Shown in pieces: positions 24,949 to 35,534 of a stretch of DNA of 56,745 bases (position 1 is its first letter; every line of letters begins with the position of its first letter). The notes under the pieces are model-generated. The model ran no database searches and was not told the origin of the DNA. It was given only the letters and a program-made list of their open reading frames with translations. This DNA comes from Acephala macrosclerotiorum (taxonomy: Eukaryota > Ascomycota > Leotiomycetes > Helotiales > Mollisiaceae), in assembly GCA_014904845.1 (NCBI GenBank), contig MU119520.1, forward strand, positions 1-56,745, written 5' to 3'. A program made the translations under genes and the position numbers.

Positions 24949-27129
24949 TTAAGTATACATCTCATCCAGTACTTGAAAGTCAAGTTGCCCAAAACCCTCC
25001 TCGATAATTGAAAGAAATCCTTCCATAACAAGAGATTCATCCCACTGGTTCTGAGAAAGTAAATTCATTACAAAATTACCAACCCTTCGAAAGTTACCTC
25101 GGGGTATGTCACGCGCTTGAAGTACAAGACCCTCCAGAAATGGGAGTCCATTAATCTCGTCGACATAGGCGAGAACAGGGAGAAGGTAGTAATTAGGAAA
25201 GTCGATGTCCAAAATCTCGCTAGAATTAGAGTAAGTCAGAATGAGTGATATTTTCCTCGCCATATTTCCCAAGTTATAACGCGCTTCAGACGGGTGCAGC
25301 GTGTCCCTTTTCAGTAATGTTGCCAGAACTAGGTACTTGCAGGCGACTAATAGCTGCGCTGTTGATATTGCCCCAAATGGATCCTCGCCTAACTTGGTAA
25401 TTACCTCCAAGATCGTGATAAAGGCGGTGTTTCTCTGGGATTTGTAACCCATATTTGCAGGAGCCACAGGACAGCTTGTAGATGCCCATGACCAAGACGG
25501 TGCTATGCTGCGGTAATCTAGGAAGCTTGATGAAGCTGTCGAGTTCGGTATGTGAGAAGGCAAGGCCCTCCAGCATAGATCGCGCGCAAGATCACGCCTC
25601 CACATACCTGCAATGTATTCATCCTGATTGTGGCATTGAATCTCCCGTGCAAGACCAGCGATCGCTGCTAGCCTGTCCCGCTCGAAGGTTAGGCTACACT
25701 TGGTGTACTCTTGCACGATTCGATACCACTCGATATCGTGCGTTGCATTCTTGATAAGCACAACTCCCTCGCTTGTTGTTGTCTTACGCTCGCAAATGAA
25801 ACCAAAATGACCAACATAGACAAAAGACGCTGGGCAGGAGATCTCAAAGCTTTCGCAGGTAATGTTTCTGTGGCACTCCCAAAACACCTGTGTTATCGCA
25901 AATAAGATGGTTCTTCGAGGCAGAATTCGCTCTTGAAGTGCCCAACCGCGTTGGGAAAGTGGCATATTATGAAGACTTCTATGATGCAAGTAGAGGTTAA
26001 CGCAGTCAAATAGTTTATTCGGCCCGAGTGCCGGAACCTGTACTCGACATTTCCAGGAAGATGAGCGATCGTAGAATAGTCCAATGCTTCCATCAACTGC
26101 TCCAGAAGCAGCAATGTTGATGTGGGAGCCACCGTAGACCTTTGTCATCAATATGGCTTCCTTTTGCCAATCATCCGGATCATCCTGGACAATGCACAGC
26201 GAGTCAATCTAGATGTAGTCCAAATCTAGCACTTGGCAGACGAAGATTGCATCCAAAAAAGTTTTTGAAAGCGCCTCTGGAGGGATTCTTTCTTGGAAAC
26301 TCCGCAGATTCGCTCTGGATAGCGTGGTAAAAGATTGAGAACCTTCTGTTGAAAATCAGTATGGTTATTCAACCACATCAGAGGAAAATATTATTTATAA
26401 CAGGAACAATAAATACTGTGATGGTTTAGCACGCGTATAGTGCAAAGACTTACAACAATGACTCAGAGTAGCATAACTCCGAACATCCTTCAAATCATCC
26501 ATTATTGAAAGGCGAGGGAAAGGTCCTCGAGCACGAACGAGCCGAGTAGGAACAAAACGAGTTGGGAGGTTTTGGCGAGCATCGTGAGTCTTCTCGCATC
26601 TTATTAGCCACTCCTTGCACAGATCCAAGGCGTCCTTGGTGTTCGTCTGTTTTGTCTCTGAAATTTCTGGGACATTAACAACAATATTTTCAGGCGAAGG
26701 AAAGATTCTGACGCGGCTGCCGGAAGACCCCGATGAAGGCAGATATAATAAGTCGTAACTCTCAGGTACATTGTTTCGCAGCACGTTGACATAACCACCA
26801 CTCGTATCATTTTGGGCGTCTCCGATACCTGAAAAGGGCGTGGTAAGATGCCTACTTATTGGCTTAACTGCTTTGCTGTCTTCCGCGGACTTTTTGCGGG
26901 CTCTGCGGCCTAGATCCCCGTACTGATACATAAATTGGAAACATAGGGCGCACCCGTTTTCGGCGGATAGCTTAAGATTAGCGACGTGTCCATAGTGGGG
27001 TGGTTTCAAGAGAGAGCCGTTGTTGGGAACCTTATCAAACTGCGGAAGCATTGCCCAGCAGAAGCCGCAAAGTTGCGAAGTCCCCGCTGGTCTTCGGCGG
27101 TTCTCATCTTCAACGTGGCTTGGAGGCAT
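24949..27129 (-). pseudogene. HET-domain gene broken by nonsense changes at conserved Trp codons
   Basis: HET-domain proteins mediate heterokaryon incompatibility (allorecognition and cell death) in filamentous fungi. The coding path is exon 1, 27129-26454, an intron at 26453-26346 (GTAAGT donor, CAG acceptor), and exon 2, 26345-24949. The N-terminus has a Cys-rich lead (CGFCW... CALCF) and reaches the signature YATLSHC. The next codon, split by the intron, should be Trp of SHCWG but reads TAA. The second signature, normally LWIDSLC, reads Y-I-stop-I-D-S-L-C-I, with TAG at 26211-26209. The remaining domain (VYGGSHINIAASGA, RGWALQERILPRR) and the C-terminal region are open. Both stops are explained by G-to-A transitions in TGG. 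The ATG at 27129 is used because the frame upstream reaches only a TTG. If the acceptor lies elsewhere, the TAG still breaks the gene. Confidence 0.8.
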
Positions 27130-27523
27130 ATCGTCCCTTTTTTTGCTCGCAAGCAACAAACACAATCAAAGATGATGGAGAGAGGATGTATGTGAAAGCA
27201 TTCGATGAACGTGAATTTAGAACTGTGGTTGATGAGACAAGAAATGAGGAATCTGGAATGCAAGATGTGTTGTCGTTGCTTAACCTTATGTAGCCGAAAT
27301 GCGATCGCACTTCTCGATGCGGCTGACATGTGACGGATCACGGGAAGCCTGGCTCGTGAACATGAGCCTTAACCACAGCAGTAACTACGAAGCATGTAAA
27401 CTTGATCTTTTAACAAGGCTCAAAATTAGATCGTGTGACCAAGTCCCCAGCTCCAACCCACTGCACGATTATGTATTATAATCTTTCTCTCGAACAATTT
27501 CCGTCAGAGCTTCACTCATCTCA

Positions 27524-28827
27524 TCACCAAATCATCGAAACCGAAGACATCAACCCCGCAACCAATAGGTCTCCAACACCAAATCCCATAATAGACCCAA
27601 TGCTAACTTGCACAGCAGAAGGTGACGGCTTTGGCTTGGCACTTCCAGATGAGTTCGTCACAGGTGGTGCAGAATTAACACTTGGTAGACTTCTGACACT
27701 TGAGGCGATGGAAAAAGAAATATCCGACGGGTTGAAGACGGCACTTGCAATGGTGGTACGCTGATGCTGGAACTCATAACTAGTGCTGCCGAAAGAGTGG
27801 CTGATGGAGGAGGAGGTATACTCCCACTCGTGAAAACTGGGCGCTTGATATACGTCTTCATGTCCGAAGGAGGCAGCGGCGGAGGAGGAAGCGGAGTTGT
27901 TTGAGTCGTCGCAGTCGGAAGTGCTGCTGGCGTTGTTCCTGAAGGTGGTGCAGGCGTGGTCGGAGTGACGGGGCAGGTAGTAGTGGATACACTTATTGTT
28001 GCCGTGGTTACTGATCCATAGGGGGCGTGATATTACAGTCGGTGGGCAGGACGTGATTGTGTAGCTGATTGTGCTATAGATTGTAGATGTAGTATAGCTG
28101 GTTTTGGGCGTAGAAGAATGATGATAATGTTTGGTAGAGGATGTGCTCGACGGTGGTGGAGATCCAGAAGTTATGGTGTCTGAACATGAAGTTGAACCTC
28201 CTGTTGGTGTCGTATGATGATGTTTTGATGATGTGCTCTCGCTTGTGAGTGTCGTGGATTGGCTTGTCGTTGATGATTCATAACTTGAAGTCCATGGTAT
28301 TGTCTCAGGAATCGACATCGATAGTCCTGCGAAGCTGTGGGAGGTACTGAGGCCGATGTTGTAGGGTAAGACAGCGAAGTTGACGATTCTGAGCTCGTTG
28401 ACCCAGGTATTACCCAACTAAAAGTCCACGTCGAGACCAGCAAGCTAGTTGTAGGCGAAGGCGCTATAGCAGGGTTTTAGAACACGTTCAGGTATTGGTA
28501 GCCTCTACAAGTCTCAGTCAAGTTTCCATAGCATTGCTGATTACAATATGAGGCTGCTTGTGGTGAAGCTCCACCTTGGATGGCAGTATCGCACCAGCAT
28601 TGGTATCCGGATTCAACGCCAGAATATGGAAAATTCTTAGAAGCGCAGGCGGCTTGACAATTCTCGACAGTTGTGTCAGTGGTCAAGGATGGGATTGCAG
28701 GTATCGGAGTGGCTGCGCAGTCGGATTATGATAGAAGCAAGGGTCCATCCAAGGTTTGAGCAGATGCGACGGATGTGAAAAAGCCCAGTGCAGCGAACAT
28801 AAACAGTTTCCACATTGTAGAAGTCAT
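27524..28827 (-). pseudogene. Decayed WSC-domain, Ser/Thr-rich, GPI-type wall protein gene
   Basis: The product would have been a secreted or wall-anchored protein. It starts at ATG 28827 with a signal peptide (core MWKLFMFAALGFFTSVASA), then a WSC domain with ENCQAAC, GYQCWC, YCNQQCYGN and ETCRG. A long Ser/Thr/Pro-rich region follows, ending in a hydrophobic tail (GSIMGFGVGDLLVAGLMSS) suited to GPI attachment. Breaks: TAA at 28728-28726 between signal peptide and WSC domain, and TAA at 28479-28477 after LNVF, where families read Q-N-P. Two or three frame changes follow, at about 28310-28340, 28035 and 27760. The usual Gly in CGG is Arg. The frames between breaks keep the same composition, so this is one gene, not several. 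Its role is unknown beyond carbohydrate binding typical of WSC. Confidence 0.75.
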
Positions 28828-29724
28828 GGTGCCAAAAAAGCGAGTGACAAAAAACGAAAGGTATGTGACGAGCAAAGAAGTAAACATGGCTGATGGGATA
28901 ACGAACACTCTATCGTCACCAAAGAGGAACACATGGGACGAAAGCGACCCGGATCTCTGCCGCTGCCTTACTCTACACGGTGGTACGTAGCTTTCTTGAC
29001 GCAATAATGGCCACAGCAACACGAGCCATCCTCAATGTTGAGATGAACCAAGCTCGGGATACTTACCTGCAGGGCACGGCCAGCTTGCCGACGTTGACGT
29101 GCAAAAATATTGTGGGGCTGCGCTGTCTGGAATCTCACTGGAGCAAGACAAGGTATATCTAACGCAATAACACCAATTCGTACTTGAAAATGGCCGGGCG
29201 AAGATTCTGCGCCTGGTTATGGACTTTCGTTGTGCTTTTCATTACCAGCTATAATCAATTATATAGTGGTATGAGCTGGCTCAACCCTAGCGTCAATTAA
29301 GGGACCTCGCAGGCAGGAACTCGATAGGGTTGGATGTTTTGAGACAGGCACGGATTGATTGAGGGAGCCGAAACTTTGTTTATCCCCACGAGATTCGTCG
29401 GCAGGCCGACATGTGTAGCGGTAATGCCGTCAGATGTCTTTGAACAGGCGCTCAGGCCACTTGGTGATGACAGTGCGGCTGTATAAAATACAAGAACAAC
29501 TGACTTCATCGCTATGCCAGGACATGCCAGGACGTTGCATGAAGTAGGTTGTGTCATCCAATCGACAAAAGAGAGAGAGAGCTCGAATGCTAGTATGCCA
29601 TAAGTATATGGAATGTAACTGCTCTGTTCTCTGTTGATCCAGACCAGCGGCCACTCTCCAATGCCCGTTCCGGCATAAATGGGTCGGAGGAAGCCCTCGA
29701 TGTGTATAATCGTGAATTGTACGT
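28828..29724. other. Spacer of about 900 bp
   Basis: No supportable gene. It holds the former promoter of the WSC gene and the 3' flank of the methyltransferase gene. A minus-strand frame at 29297-29557 has no recognisable feature. Confidence 0.5.
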
Positions 29725-30498
29725 TCAGTTTTCGGTAGCTTTCCTTGCTCGGACTATGAAGAGAGGATCTTCATGGCTCAGAAATCCGCTCTTCCCTTCC
29801 TTCAATATGACCTCTTCAACGTCCTTCCATCCTCTACTGTCCCAGAAGTATCCTCCAACCCATTTTCTCCTCTCCTCATCGCTCATTCCCATCCACTTGC
29901 CAATGGCTTTGGTTGGAAAGCATCGATTGCTGAACGCTATATGTGCAGTCCCATCGGCCCTCAAGACCCTGTGCATCTCCTTCAATATTGATACAGGTTG
30001 TATAAAGTAGTCGACTGAGACGTTGCAGATCACCGCATCAACGCTATCGCTGGGGACTTCTTGTAGACTCGGGTTTGTATTGAGATCTTTGATGAAGGAT
30101 TTCGTGAGATGTCCGTTGCGTGCTAATTCCTGCTGGTTCATACCAACTCCAATCATGGTCTGTGGTTTCAAGTTGTCTGGCAGATGTGACACCCAACTAG
30201 AGCACATGTCCAGCACGCTGTGGTTGGGCTTGATGACGGAGCCATAGTAGGATTTCAATGTCGCGATCGCGCCTTCATCGATGTGCTGTACAAACCGCGG
30301 CTGCGAGTACCACGCGGGGTCTGACCCTTCATCCTGTCTTTTAAAGTCTTGAGGTGTGTATGATATCGAGGTAGGGTATAGGCAGCGTGAGAGAGGGTTG
30401 ACTTTGTATTGCGAGGCCATGGCCGAGTATAAGGATCGGATTTTGCAGAGTGGTTGAGCGTGTAGAAGTGGGAGAGTCCGAGTTTTTAGGCTGGACAT
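29725..30498 (-). CDS. Class I SAM-dependent methyltransferase (Methyltransf_11 type)
   Basis: A 257-residue single-exon protein with a Rossmann methyltransferase core. Motif I is the unusual VLDMCSSWVSHLP (about 95-107), in which the Gly-rich loop is replaced by CSSW. Then come IGVGMNQQEL (about 116-125), the acidic DLN (138-140), DAVICNVSVDYFIQP (154-168) and MHRVLRADGTAHIAFSNRCF. This variant occurs in a eukaryotic UbiE/COQ5-like subgroup of unknown substrate. The first 26 residues are basic and could be a mitochondrial presequence. A TATA-like element on the minus strand (30517-30510) lies only about 12 bp before the first ATG, and the second Met, at 30420, has a strong GCCATGG context. 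The shorter form (231 residues) may therefore be the true product. Confidence 0.88.
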   Translation of the reverse strand: MSSLKTRTLPLLHAQPLCKIRSLYSAMASQYKVNPLSRCLYPTSISYTPQDFKRQDEGSDPAWYSQPRFVQHIDEGAIATLKSYYGSVIKPNHSVLDMCSSWVSHLPDNLKPQTMIGVGMNQQELARNGHLTKSFIKDLNTNPSLQEVPSDSVDAVICNVSVDYFIQPVSILKEMHRVLRADGTAHIAFSNRCFPTKAIGKWMGMSDEERRKWVGGYFWDSRGWKDVEEVILKEGKSGFLSHEDPLFIVRARKATEN

Positions 30499-31494
30499 AT
30501 CTTCGTAGCTTTATATAACAGCCATCGCTGGGTGAATAGGAGCATTTTGATGATATCCCGCAGGCGCGTCGTTGAAGCTGCTGTTTCTTAGTCCAAACGT
30601 CATGAATCCAGCAAAGGACGCTTAACCTAATTGGGTCTAATACGAAGCTTAATTTATGTTTCAACGACAACTTCAATTGCAACTCTTGCTTTAATCTCTA
30701 CGACTTGGTACTGCGCTGAGATCTGTAAGCACTCCTATGCATGTTGAGTTTTTGTTCTGCAAACTTCATGAGACTGGTCAACAAGGACCACATTTTGCTT
30801 GAGGGAAAGTTCTGGTATCAAACACGTTTTAATCTCGACCTCTCAAAAGCTCTTTACAACAGGTTATCTCCACCTATCCAGCTCTCAGCATAATTCCGAT
30901 ATCCCCTCACTATCTCCATAGCTTTTCTTTCCAGCTTCATCTCCTTTTCCTTCTTCGCAAGCAAGCAAATCGAGAAATCATCGATTACAAAATTTACCCA
31001 AGATGGACTAGTGAAGACTTGGTTGAATAAGCAACACTCTCTATTCACAATGGCAATGTGTCATTGGTCGGAACCGGACGTGGCGAAACAACGAGGTCAC
31101 GGAGATGGAGATGGATGAAAGCTCGGAGCGCGAAGAAGGCCGAAGAGGCTTGATAGCGGTCTAAGCGAGACTCCTTTCCCCACTAAATTTTCTCGAAAGC
31201 TTCACGCGATTGGATAGGTCGGGATGCGCTTCTACGACTCCTTCAAGTGCGCGCAGCATCATTACAAATGCTCCTACAGCCTCGCATGAAGAGAGCAAGG
31301 CTTCGAGCAAGGCTACATTGATATCTTGGGCATATATAAAAGTCCCGCATCGCCTTTCAAAAACTCGCAATATCAATCACCTTTTATCACATCGGTCAAA
31401 GAACCTTCAGCAACTCCAATTGCACCCCTTTTACATTTTACGTACAGACTTCCATCACAATTCCTTGACCACACCTCCAGTCTTCAGGATCACA
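30499..31494. other. Divergent promoter region of about 1 kb
   Basis: Lies between the methyltransferase (minus) and the alpha/beta-hydrolase (plus). It contains a TATA element for each side (30510-30517 and 31333-31340) and no supportable gene. An open frame extends upstream of the hydrolase from 31210 but starts before the TATA element. Confidence 0.55.
31333..31340 (+). promoter_or_regulatory. TATA box for the alpha/beta-hydrolase gene
   Basis: TATATAAA lies 155 bp upstream of the ATG at 31495, followed by a C/T/A-rich leader ending in caca-ATGG. It supports the 31495 start over the longer frame that opens at 31210. Confidence 0.5.
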
Positions 31495-32457
31495 ATGGCA
31501 CACGCACTCCCAGCAGATGATTCTCGTTTCGAACCCTTCAATATCACGAAGCACGCATACAAGGTAGTCAACGATCAAGAAATCGACCTCTACGTCCTGG
31601 TCCCCAAGACTGTCACGTCAGGAAAGCGTCCGCTTCTCGTCCATCTCCATGGCGGCTTCTTCATGACCGGGCACGCGATGTTCCCTGATTGGGCTGCACA
31701 ATGGGCGCTTGATTACCAACTTGAGCATTCTGCCATCCGCATCTCAGCCAACTACCGTCTGCTCCCCGACTCTAACGGTCTCGAGATGATGTCCGACATC
31801 TCTGATCTCTGGAAATGGGTTGAGAATGAACTCCCTTCTTACCTCAAGCAAATCGGCAGCGAAATCACCCCTGATCTCGACAAGGTAATCGTTTATGGCG
31901 AAAGCGCAGGAGGCTACCTCGCTATTCAATCAGGCCTCATGAAACCGGATCTAGTCAAGGCAGTTATCGGTGCTTACCCGATTACATACGTTGATTCAGA
32001 CTGGTACGCAAAGCCCTCTACCGATAAAGCACCCTTCGGTACTCCTCAACTCCCACGCAATATCCTGGACGACTACATAGCGGCTATAAAACCAGGCTCG
32101 ATCTTCACAAGCGCATTGCCTCCGGCACGAATCCCAATGGGGGTAGTCGCATTGCAAAATGGTCTCTTTCCTCAATTGATGGGAACCGATGACTCGTTGT
32201 ACCCTGACAGAGTGTTGGCTAAGAAGAGTGGTGATGACAAGGTGCCATATTTGTACATTCTTCATGGAAGAGACGATACTGCTGTTCCTTGTGAGCAGTC
32301 GGTACAGTTTCTCAAGGAGTGGAAGGCGAAATTTGGGGAGCAGAGCGCGATTGGGGAATTTCAGGAGGGCGAACATGGGTTTGATGGTGAAGCTAAGCTG
32401 GAGGATGATTGGATGCAGAGGGGGTTGGCTGGTGTGACGAAGGCTTGGATTGGGTGA
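31495..32457 (+). CDS. Alpha/beta-hydrolase (fold-3, hormone-sensitive-lipase-like esterase)
   Basis: A 320-residue single-exon serine hydrolase. The oxyanion-hole motif HGGF is at 52-55, the nucleophile elbow GESAGG at 135-140 (Ser137), the acid in HGRDDTAVP (Asp260 or 261) and the catalytic His in GEHGFDG (His294); all three catalytic residues are present. There is no signal peptide, so it is probably cytosolic. Members hydrolyse short acyl esters, and many fungal ones act in xenobiotic or secondary metabolism; the substrate cannot be inferred here. The start is the ATG at 31495, preceded by a TATA box and matching family length; the frame is open further upstream to 31210, but that part lacks family-like sequence. 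It ends in a T-rich 3' flank (15 or more consecutive T bases near 32525). Confidence 0.92.
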   Translation: MAHALPADDSRFEPFNITKHAYKVVNDQEIDLYVLVPKTVTSGKRPLLVHLHGGFFMTGHAMFPDWAAQWALDYQLEHSAIRISANYRLLPDSNGLEMMSDISDLWKWVENELPSYLKQIGSEITPDLDKVIVYGESAGGYLAIQSGLMKPDLVKAVIGAYPITYVDSDWYAKPSTDKAPFGTPQLPRNILDDYIAAIKPGSIFTSALPPARIPMGVVALQNGLFPQLMGTDDSLYPDRVLAKKSGDDKVPYLYILHGRDDTAVPCEQSVQFLKEWKAKFGEQSAIGEFQEGEHGFDGEAKLEDDWMQRGLAGVTKAWIG

Positions 32458-34368
32458 TTGGAGTCTGTGAAGTCAAAAAGAAGCTATCCGATTTGCGTGT
32501 ATGATTTTTATTCGTCGTATCCGTTTTTTTTTTTTTTTCTTCCTCATTTGATGGCAACCTTGTTTTATTCCTCGTTTCTCTCGACTATGCTGGTGATTTT
32601 ACTCACAGATGGAGGTAAGTGCGGGGTAGTTGGACTTTGTTTCAGCACATGAAGCCCTAAAAGCTTAGCAGTCGATGCCCTGAAACCCGACGTACCGCCC
32701 CTAAATTTAACGATCAGTGCCTGAAGACTTCGTTGTGGGCAAGTCAGTCTCCAGAACCACCTGCACTCGTCGTCGCGCGGGGTATAAAGCAGTCTTTGGA
32801 GCCGCCGATTTTGGCACAATCCAGCCTGCAAGATTACAGAACTTGGACATCGACCTTTGAAATGTAGATGCCTTCGTACCTACTTTGAGAGCCTTAGAGA
32901 TCCTAGGAAGTATAGGAATTTGGGGCTAGAGGATGCAACCATAACGATCGCATAATTCACCCCTTCAACCTAAGAAGGCCCACTCGATTTCGTAGGTAAA
33001 TTTCACTGGAGTCTCATCTACTCATCACACCCTCTCTAAGACTTCAATATTTCACAGCCCGTTCTGCCTCAATTTCGGACGCAGTGCCTCACACCTGTGA
33101 GGCAGGGGTATTCTACCGCTCCAATGAATATAGCATGCTGTCAACGCCTTTCCTCGGCGACTGCTCTGAGCTCGTCTTATTCTCAGCCACTGATCCTGGG
33201 GCCATTCATTTACCCCAAGGTTCCAAAAACATCTATTTCTTTAAGTATGAGATACGGACGCTAATACACGACGTCGAGACCACACTTCCCTCAAACTTGA
33301 AATGCTGTCACCATACAACCGTATTCTGGGTTATAAACTCGCCGACGACAATTCTCATAACTCGACTGTACAAATGGTCTATATGTGCCCTGATTTAGTA
33401 GCGTCATCATCAAGAGAAGGCTCTGGATCTTTCTTCAAATTATGATCATAGTTCAGTCGCGTGTATTGATGCATCTTCTCCCAAATTAGTTTATGAGTTT
33501 ATGATCAGGGCTAATTGGTGCTTGTGACTTGCAGGTAAGAGAAACCTACCAAACTCTATGGCCATCGGTGATCTTCTCCATCGCCCTCTCAGTCCTCCTC
33601 GGTCTTCTCGCCTTCATCTCAACGCCTACGTCTCCTCCAACGTCAGAGGCGGAAACTGCGCTATGCTCAGCTCCAAGTGCTACGAGTAATGTCCTGCGTT
33701 GGTAGAGAAGTGCTGGCCCGCTGGCTTGGGACAAACACGTATTCAGACGCCGGATAAAACTACATGAGCATGGCTGACGGCGCTCTTTTCTTGCTAGGCA
33801 TCTTCTACTGCGTCTTCGTCTTTTCCCGGCGCCCACGAATCCTCAAAGTCTTGGTATTTCCTTCCCTTTGCTTCAAAAGAGACCCACCTGTGGACCATGA
33901 TAGAGACAAGAATACGTCGACGCAAGTGGCAGCATTGTTTGCGATGTCCGTGGCAAGCATGGGCACTCTTCCTCTACATGTGTATTTTGAGACGAAAGTT
34001 GAGTCACCCGGCGTATTATGTTGATGGAGGAAATATGACCTTGAGCAACGGTACGACCCAATTGTAGTTTCATGGTTTTATTCTGTAGGCACAGACAGAC
34101 AAATGGGTGTTTCTGAAGTTTTTGGTGGCATGAACATGTTGGGCGAGTAGAACATGCTTTGGCAGTGATGTAAAAAGGAAGTAGAGCTTGCTTTGCTGAA
34201 AATTCCAGTTGCAAACACATACTGGACTCCATCGTTCAGACATATAGAACCCTCGAGCTTGGCAATAGAAATTCCATCTCGACACTCCACCTAATACAAG
34301 CTCGTATAATACACATGTAACAACGTCATCTCGTCTCCTCCTTTCATTGTCCCAAGTTCAGCTGGCAT
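32458..34368. other. Spacer of about 1.9 kb with possible gene remnants
   Basis: No confident gene. Between about 33310 and 34020 on the plus strand several short frames look coding-like, for example a hydrophobic segment at about 33557-33620 (LWPSVIFSIALSVLLGLLAF), interrupted by stops. They may be pieces of a decayed membrane-protein gene, but frames, splice sites and family could not be joined into a model. Confidence 0.4.
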
Positions 34369-35534
34369 TCACGAGTTCGTAAATCGTATAACAGGCTTCA
34401 GAATTTCCCTAGCAGAAAACTCTCTATAAGTTTGCAAAGCCTGACTGATCTCAATTTCCTTCCCTTAAATAGAAATGAGATTTGTATTCCCATTTTAATC
34501 AACTCCTTTAATTGAGTGTGGTATTGATGTGGGGCTATGGCTCCAGTTTTCATCGACAGTCCCTTTACGCATAGAGTGGCAAATGGGATGAAACGTGTGC
34601 CTTTCTTTGTGTCCGCTGTTGGAGCACCTAGTTCCCCTGTTAGCAAATTATCACAGCAAACCGAAGTGAACTTTGCCTTCTACCGGAATATTTAGGATTG
34701 TAAGTACCAATAATACCAATGCCGCCGCCAGGCTTGGTAACATTAATACAGTTGGTGATGACTTTGCTAAGAACATTCACTCCTGCATTCACGCACTCAT
34801 ATCCCATAAGGTTGCAAGCCCGATCCACACCAAGCGGTTCCAAAGCCATTTTCTGTTTGATAGGATCTGATTTCGAAAGGCTGGTCAGAATAGCCCCGAT
34901 GCTACGAGCTTTTTCAAGACGAGCTGAATAATTAATAACATATTAATTTAAAATTGGGTAAATTTCTAATCGATCGATACTTTAGACTCTACTTGCTCCT
35001 CGAAGAATTGCTGAGTATGCACACAAAAGTCCAACAAGCCCTAGGAAGTTTCCGTTCTAGTAAGTGATATAAACGAGGGCCATCTCACCAGCACCAAATA
35101 CTGCTACCATCTCGCCTGGCTGAAATCCTGCAAAGCCAAGGACTGCCAATGCTGTCGGCTGGACGTCGCAGAGCAAAAGATAGTCAAACTCATGGTCCGT
35201 TCCAGGCGGCAAGAGGAGAGTTCCTTGCTCTGCGTACGGAACTCTTACAACTTGAGCTAGCAGTCTTTTAGTACACATTGAAACCCCTTCTTGAATGTCG
35301 ATGCGAAAACAAGCGTGGAAAACGACATACCTTGACCACCGTTCAACTGAGTTCCCTGGAATGGAATCCCGAAATACTCCCCTTCAAACGGTTTGTTGAC
35401 AGTCTCACAATATGCCCTTAATCCTTTGACATAATTATCACCAAACCCACAACTTACTCCATCATAAGCTATGACCCTATCACCAATCTGTAGATTTGTG
35501 ACTTCCGATCCAACATCTTCAATGTTTGTAGGTT
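34369..35534 (-). pseudogene. Zinc-type medium-chain alcohol/formaldehyde dehydrogenase, truncated and mutated
   Basis: The product would be an MDR-family NAD(P)-dependent dehydrogenase. Exons on the minus strand are 35534-35331, 35256-35089 and 35040 onward, with later exons ending at TGA 34371-34369. Features include GDRVIAYD, LPPGTDHEFDYLLLCDV, the nucleotide-binding GFQPGEMVAVFGAG joined by a 48-bp intron to LVGLLCAYSAILRGASRV, then GVDRACNLMGYECVNA and KGLSMKTG. Breaks: the N-terminal zinc-binding GroES part (about 60 residues) is absent; TAA at 34984-34982 follows RASRV-equivalent; the next donor reads AT rather than GT; and a one-base frame change near 34465 separates QLKELIKMG from EISQALQTYREF. 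Several introns remain precise, so decay is recent or moderate. Confidence 0.75.

Noticed and set aside
31210..31494. N-terminal extension of the alpha/beta-hydrolase frame
   Set aside because: It begins before the TATA box at 31333 and lacks family-like sequence; the ATG at 31495 gives normal length.
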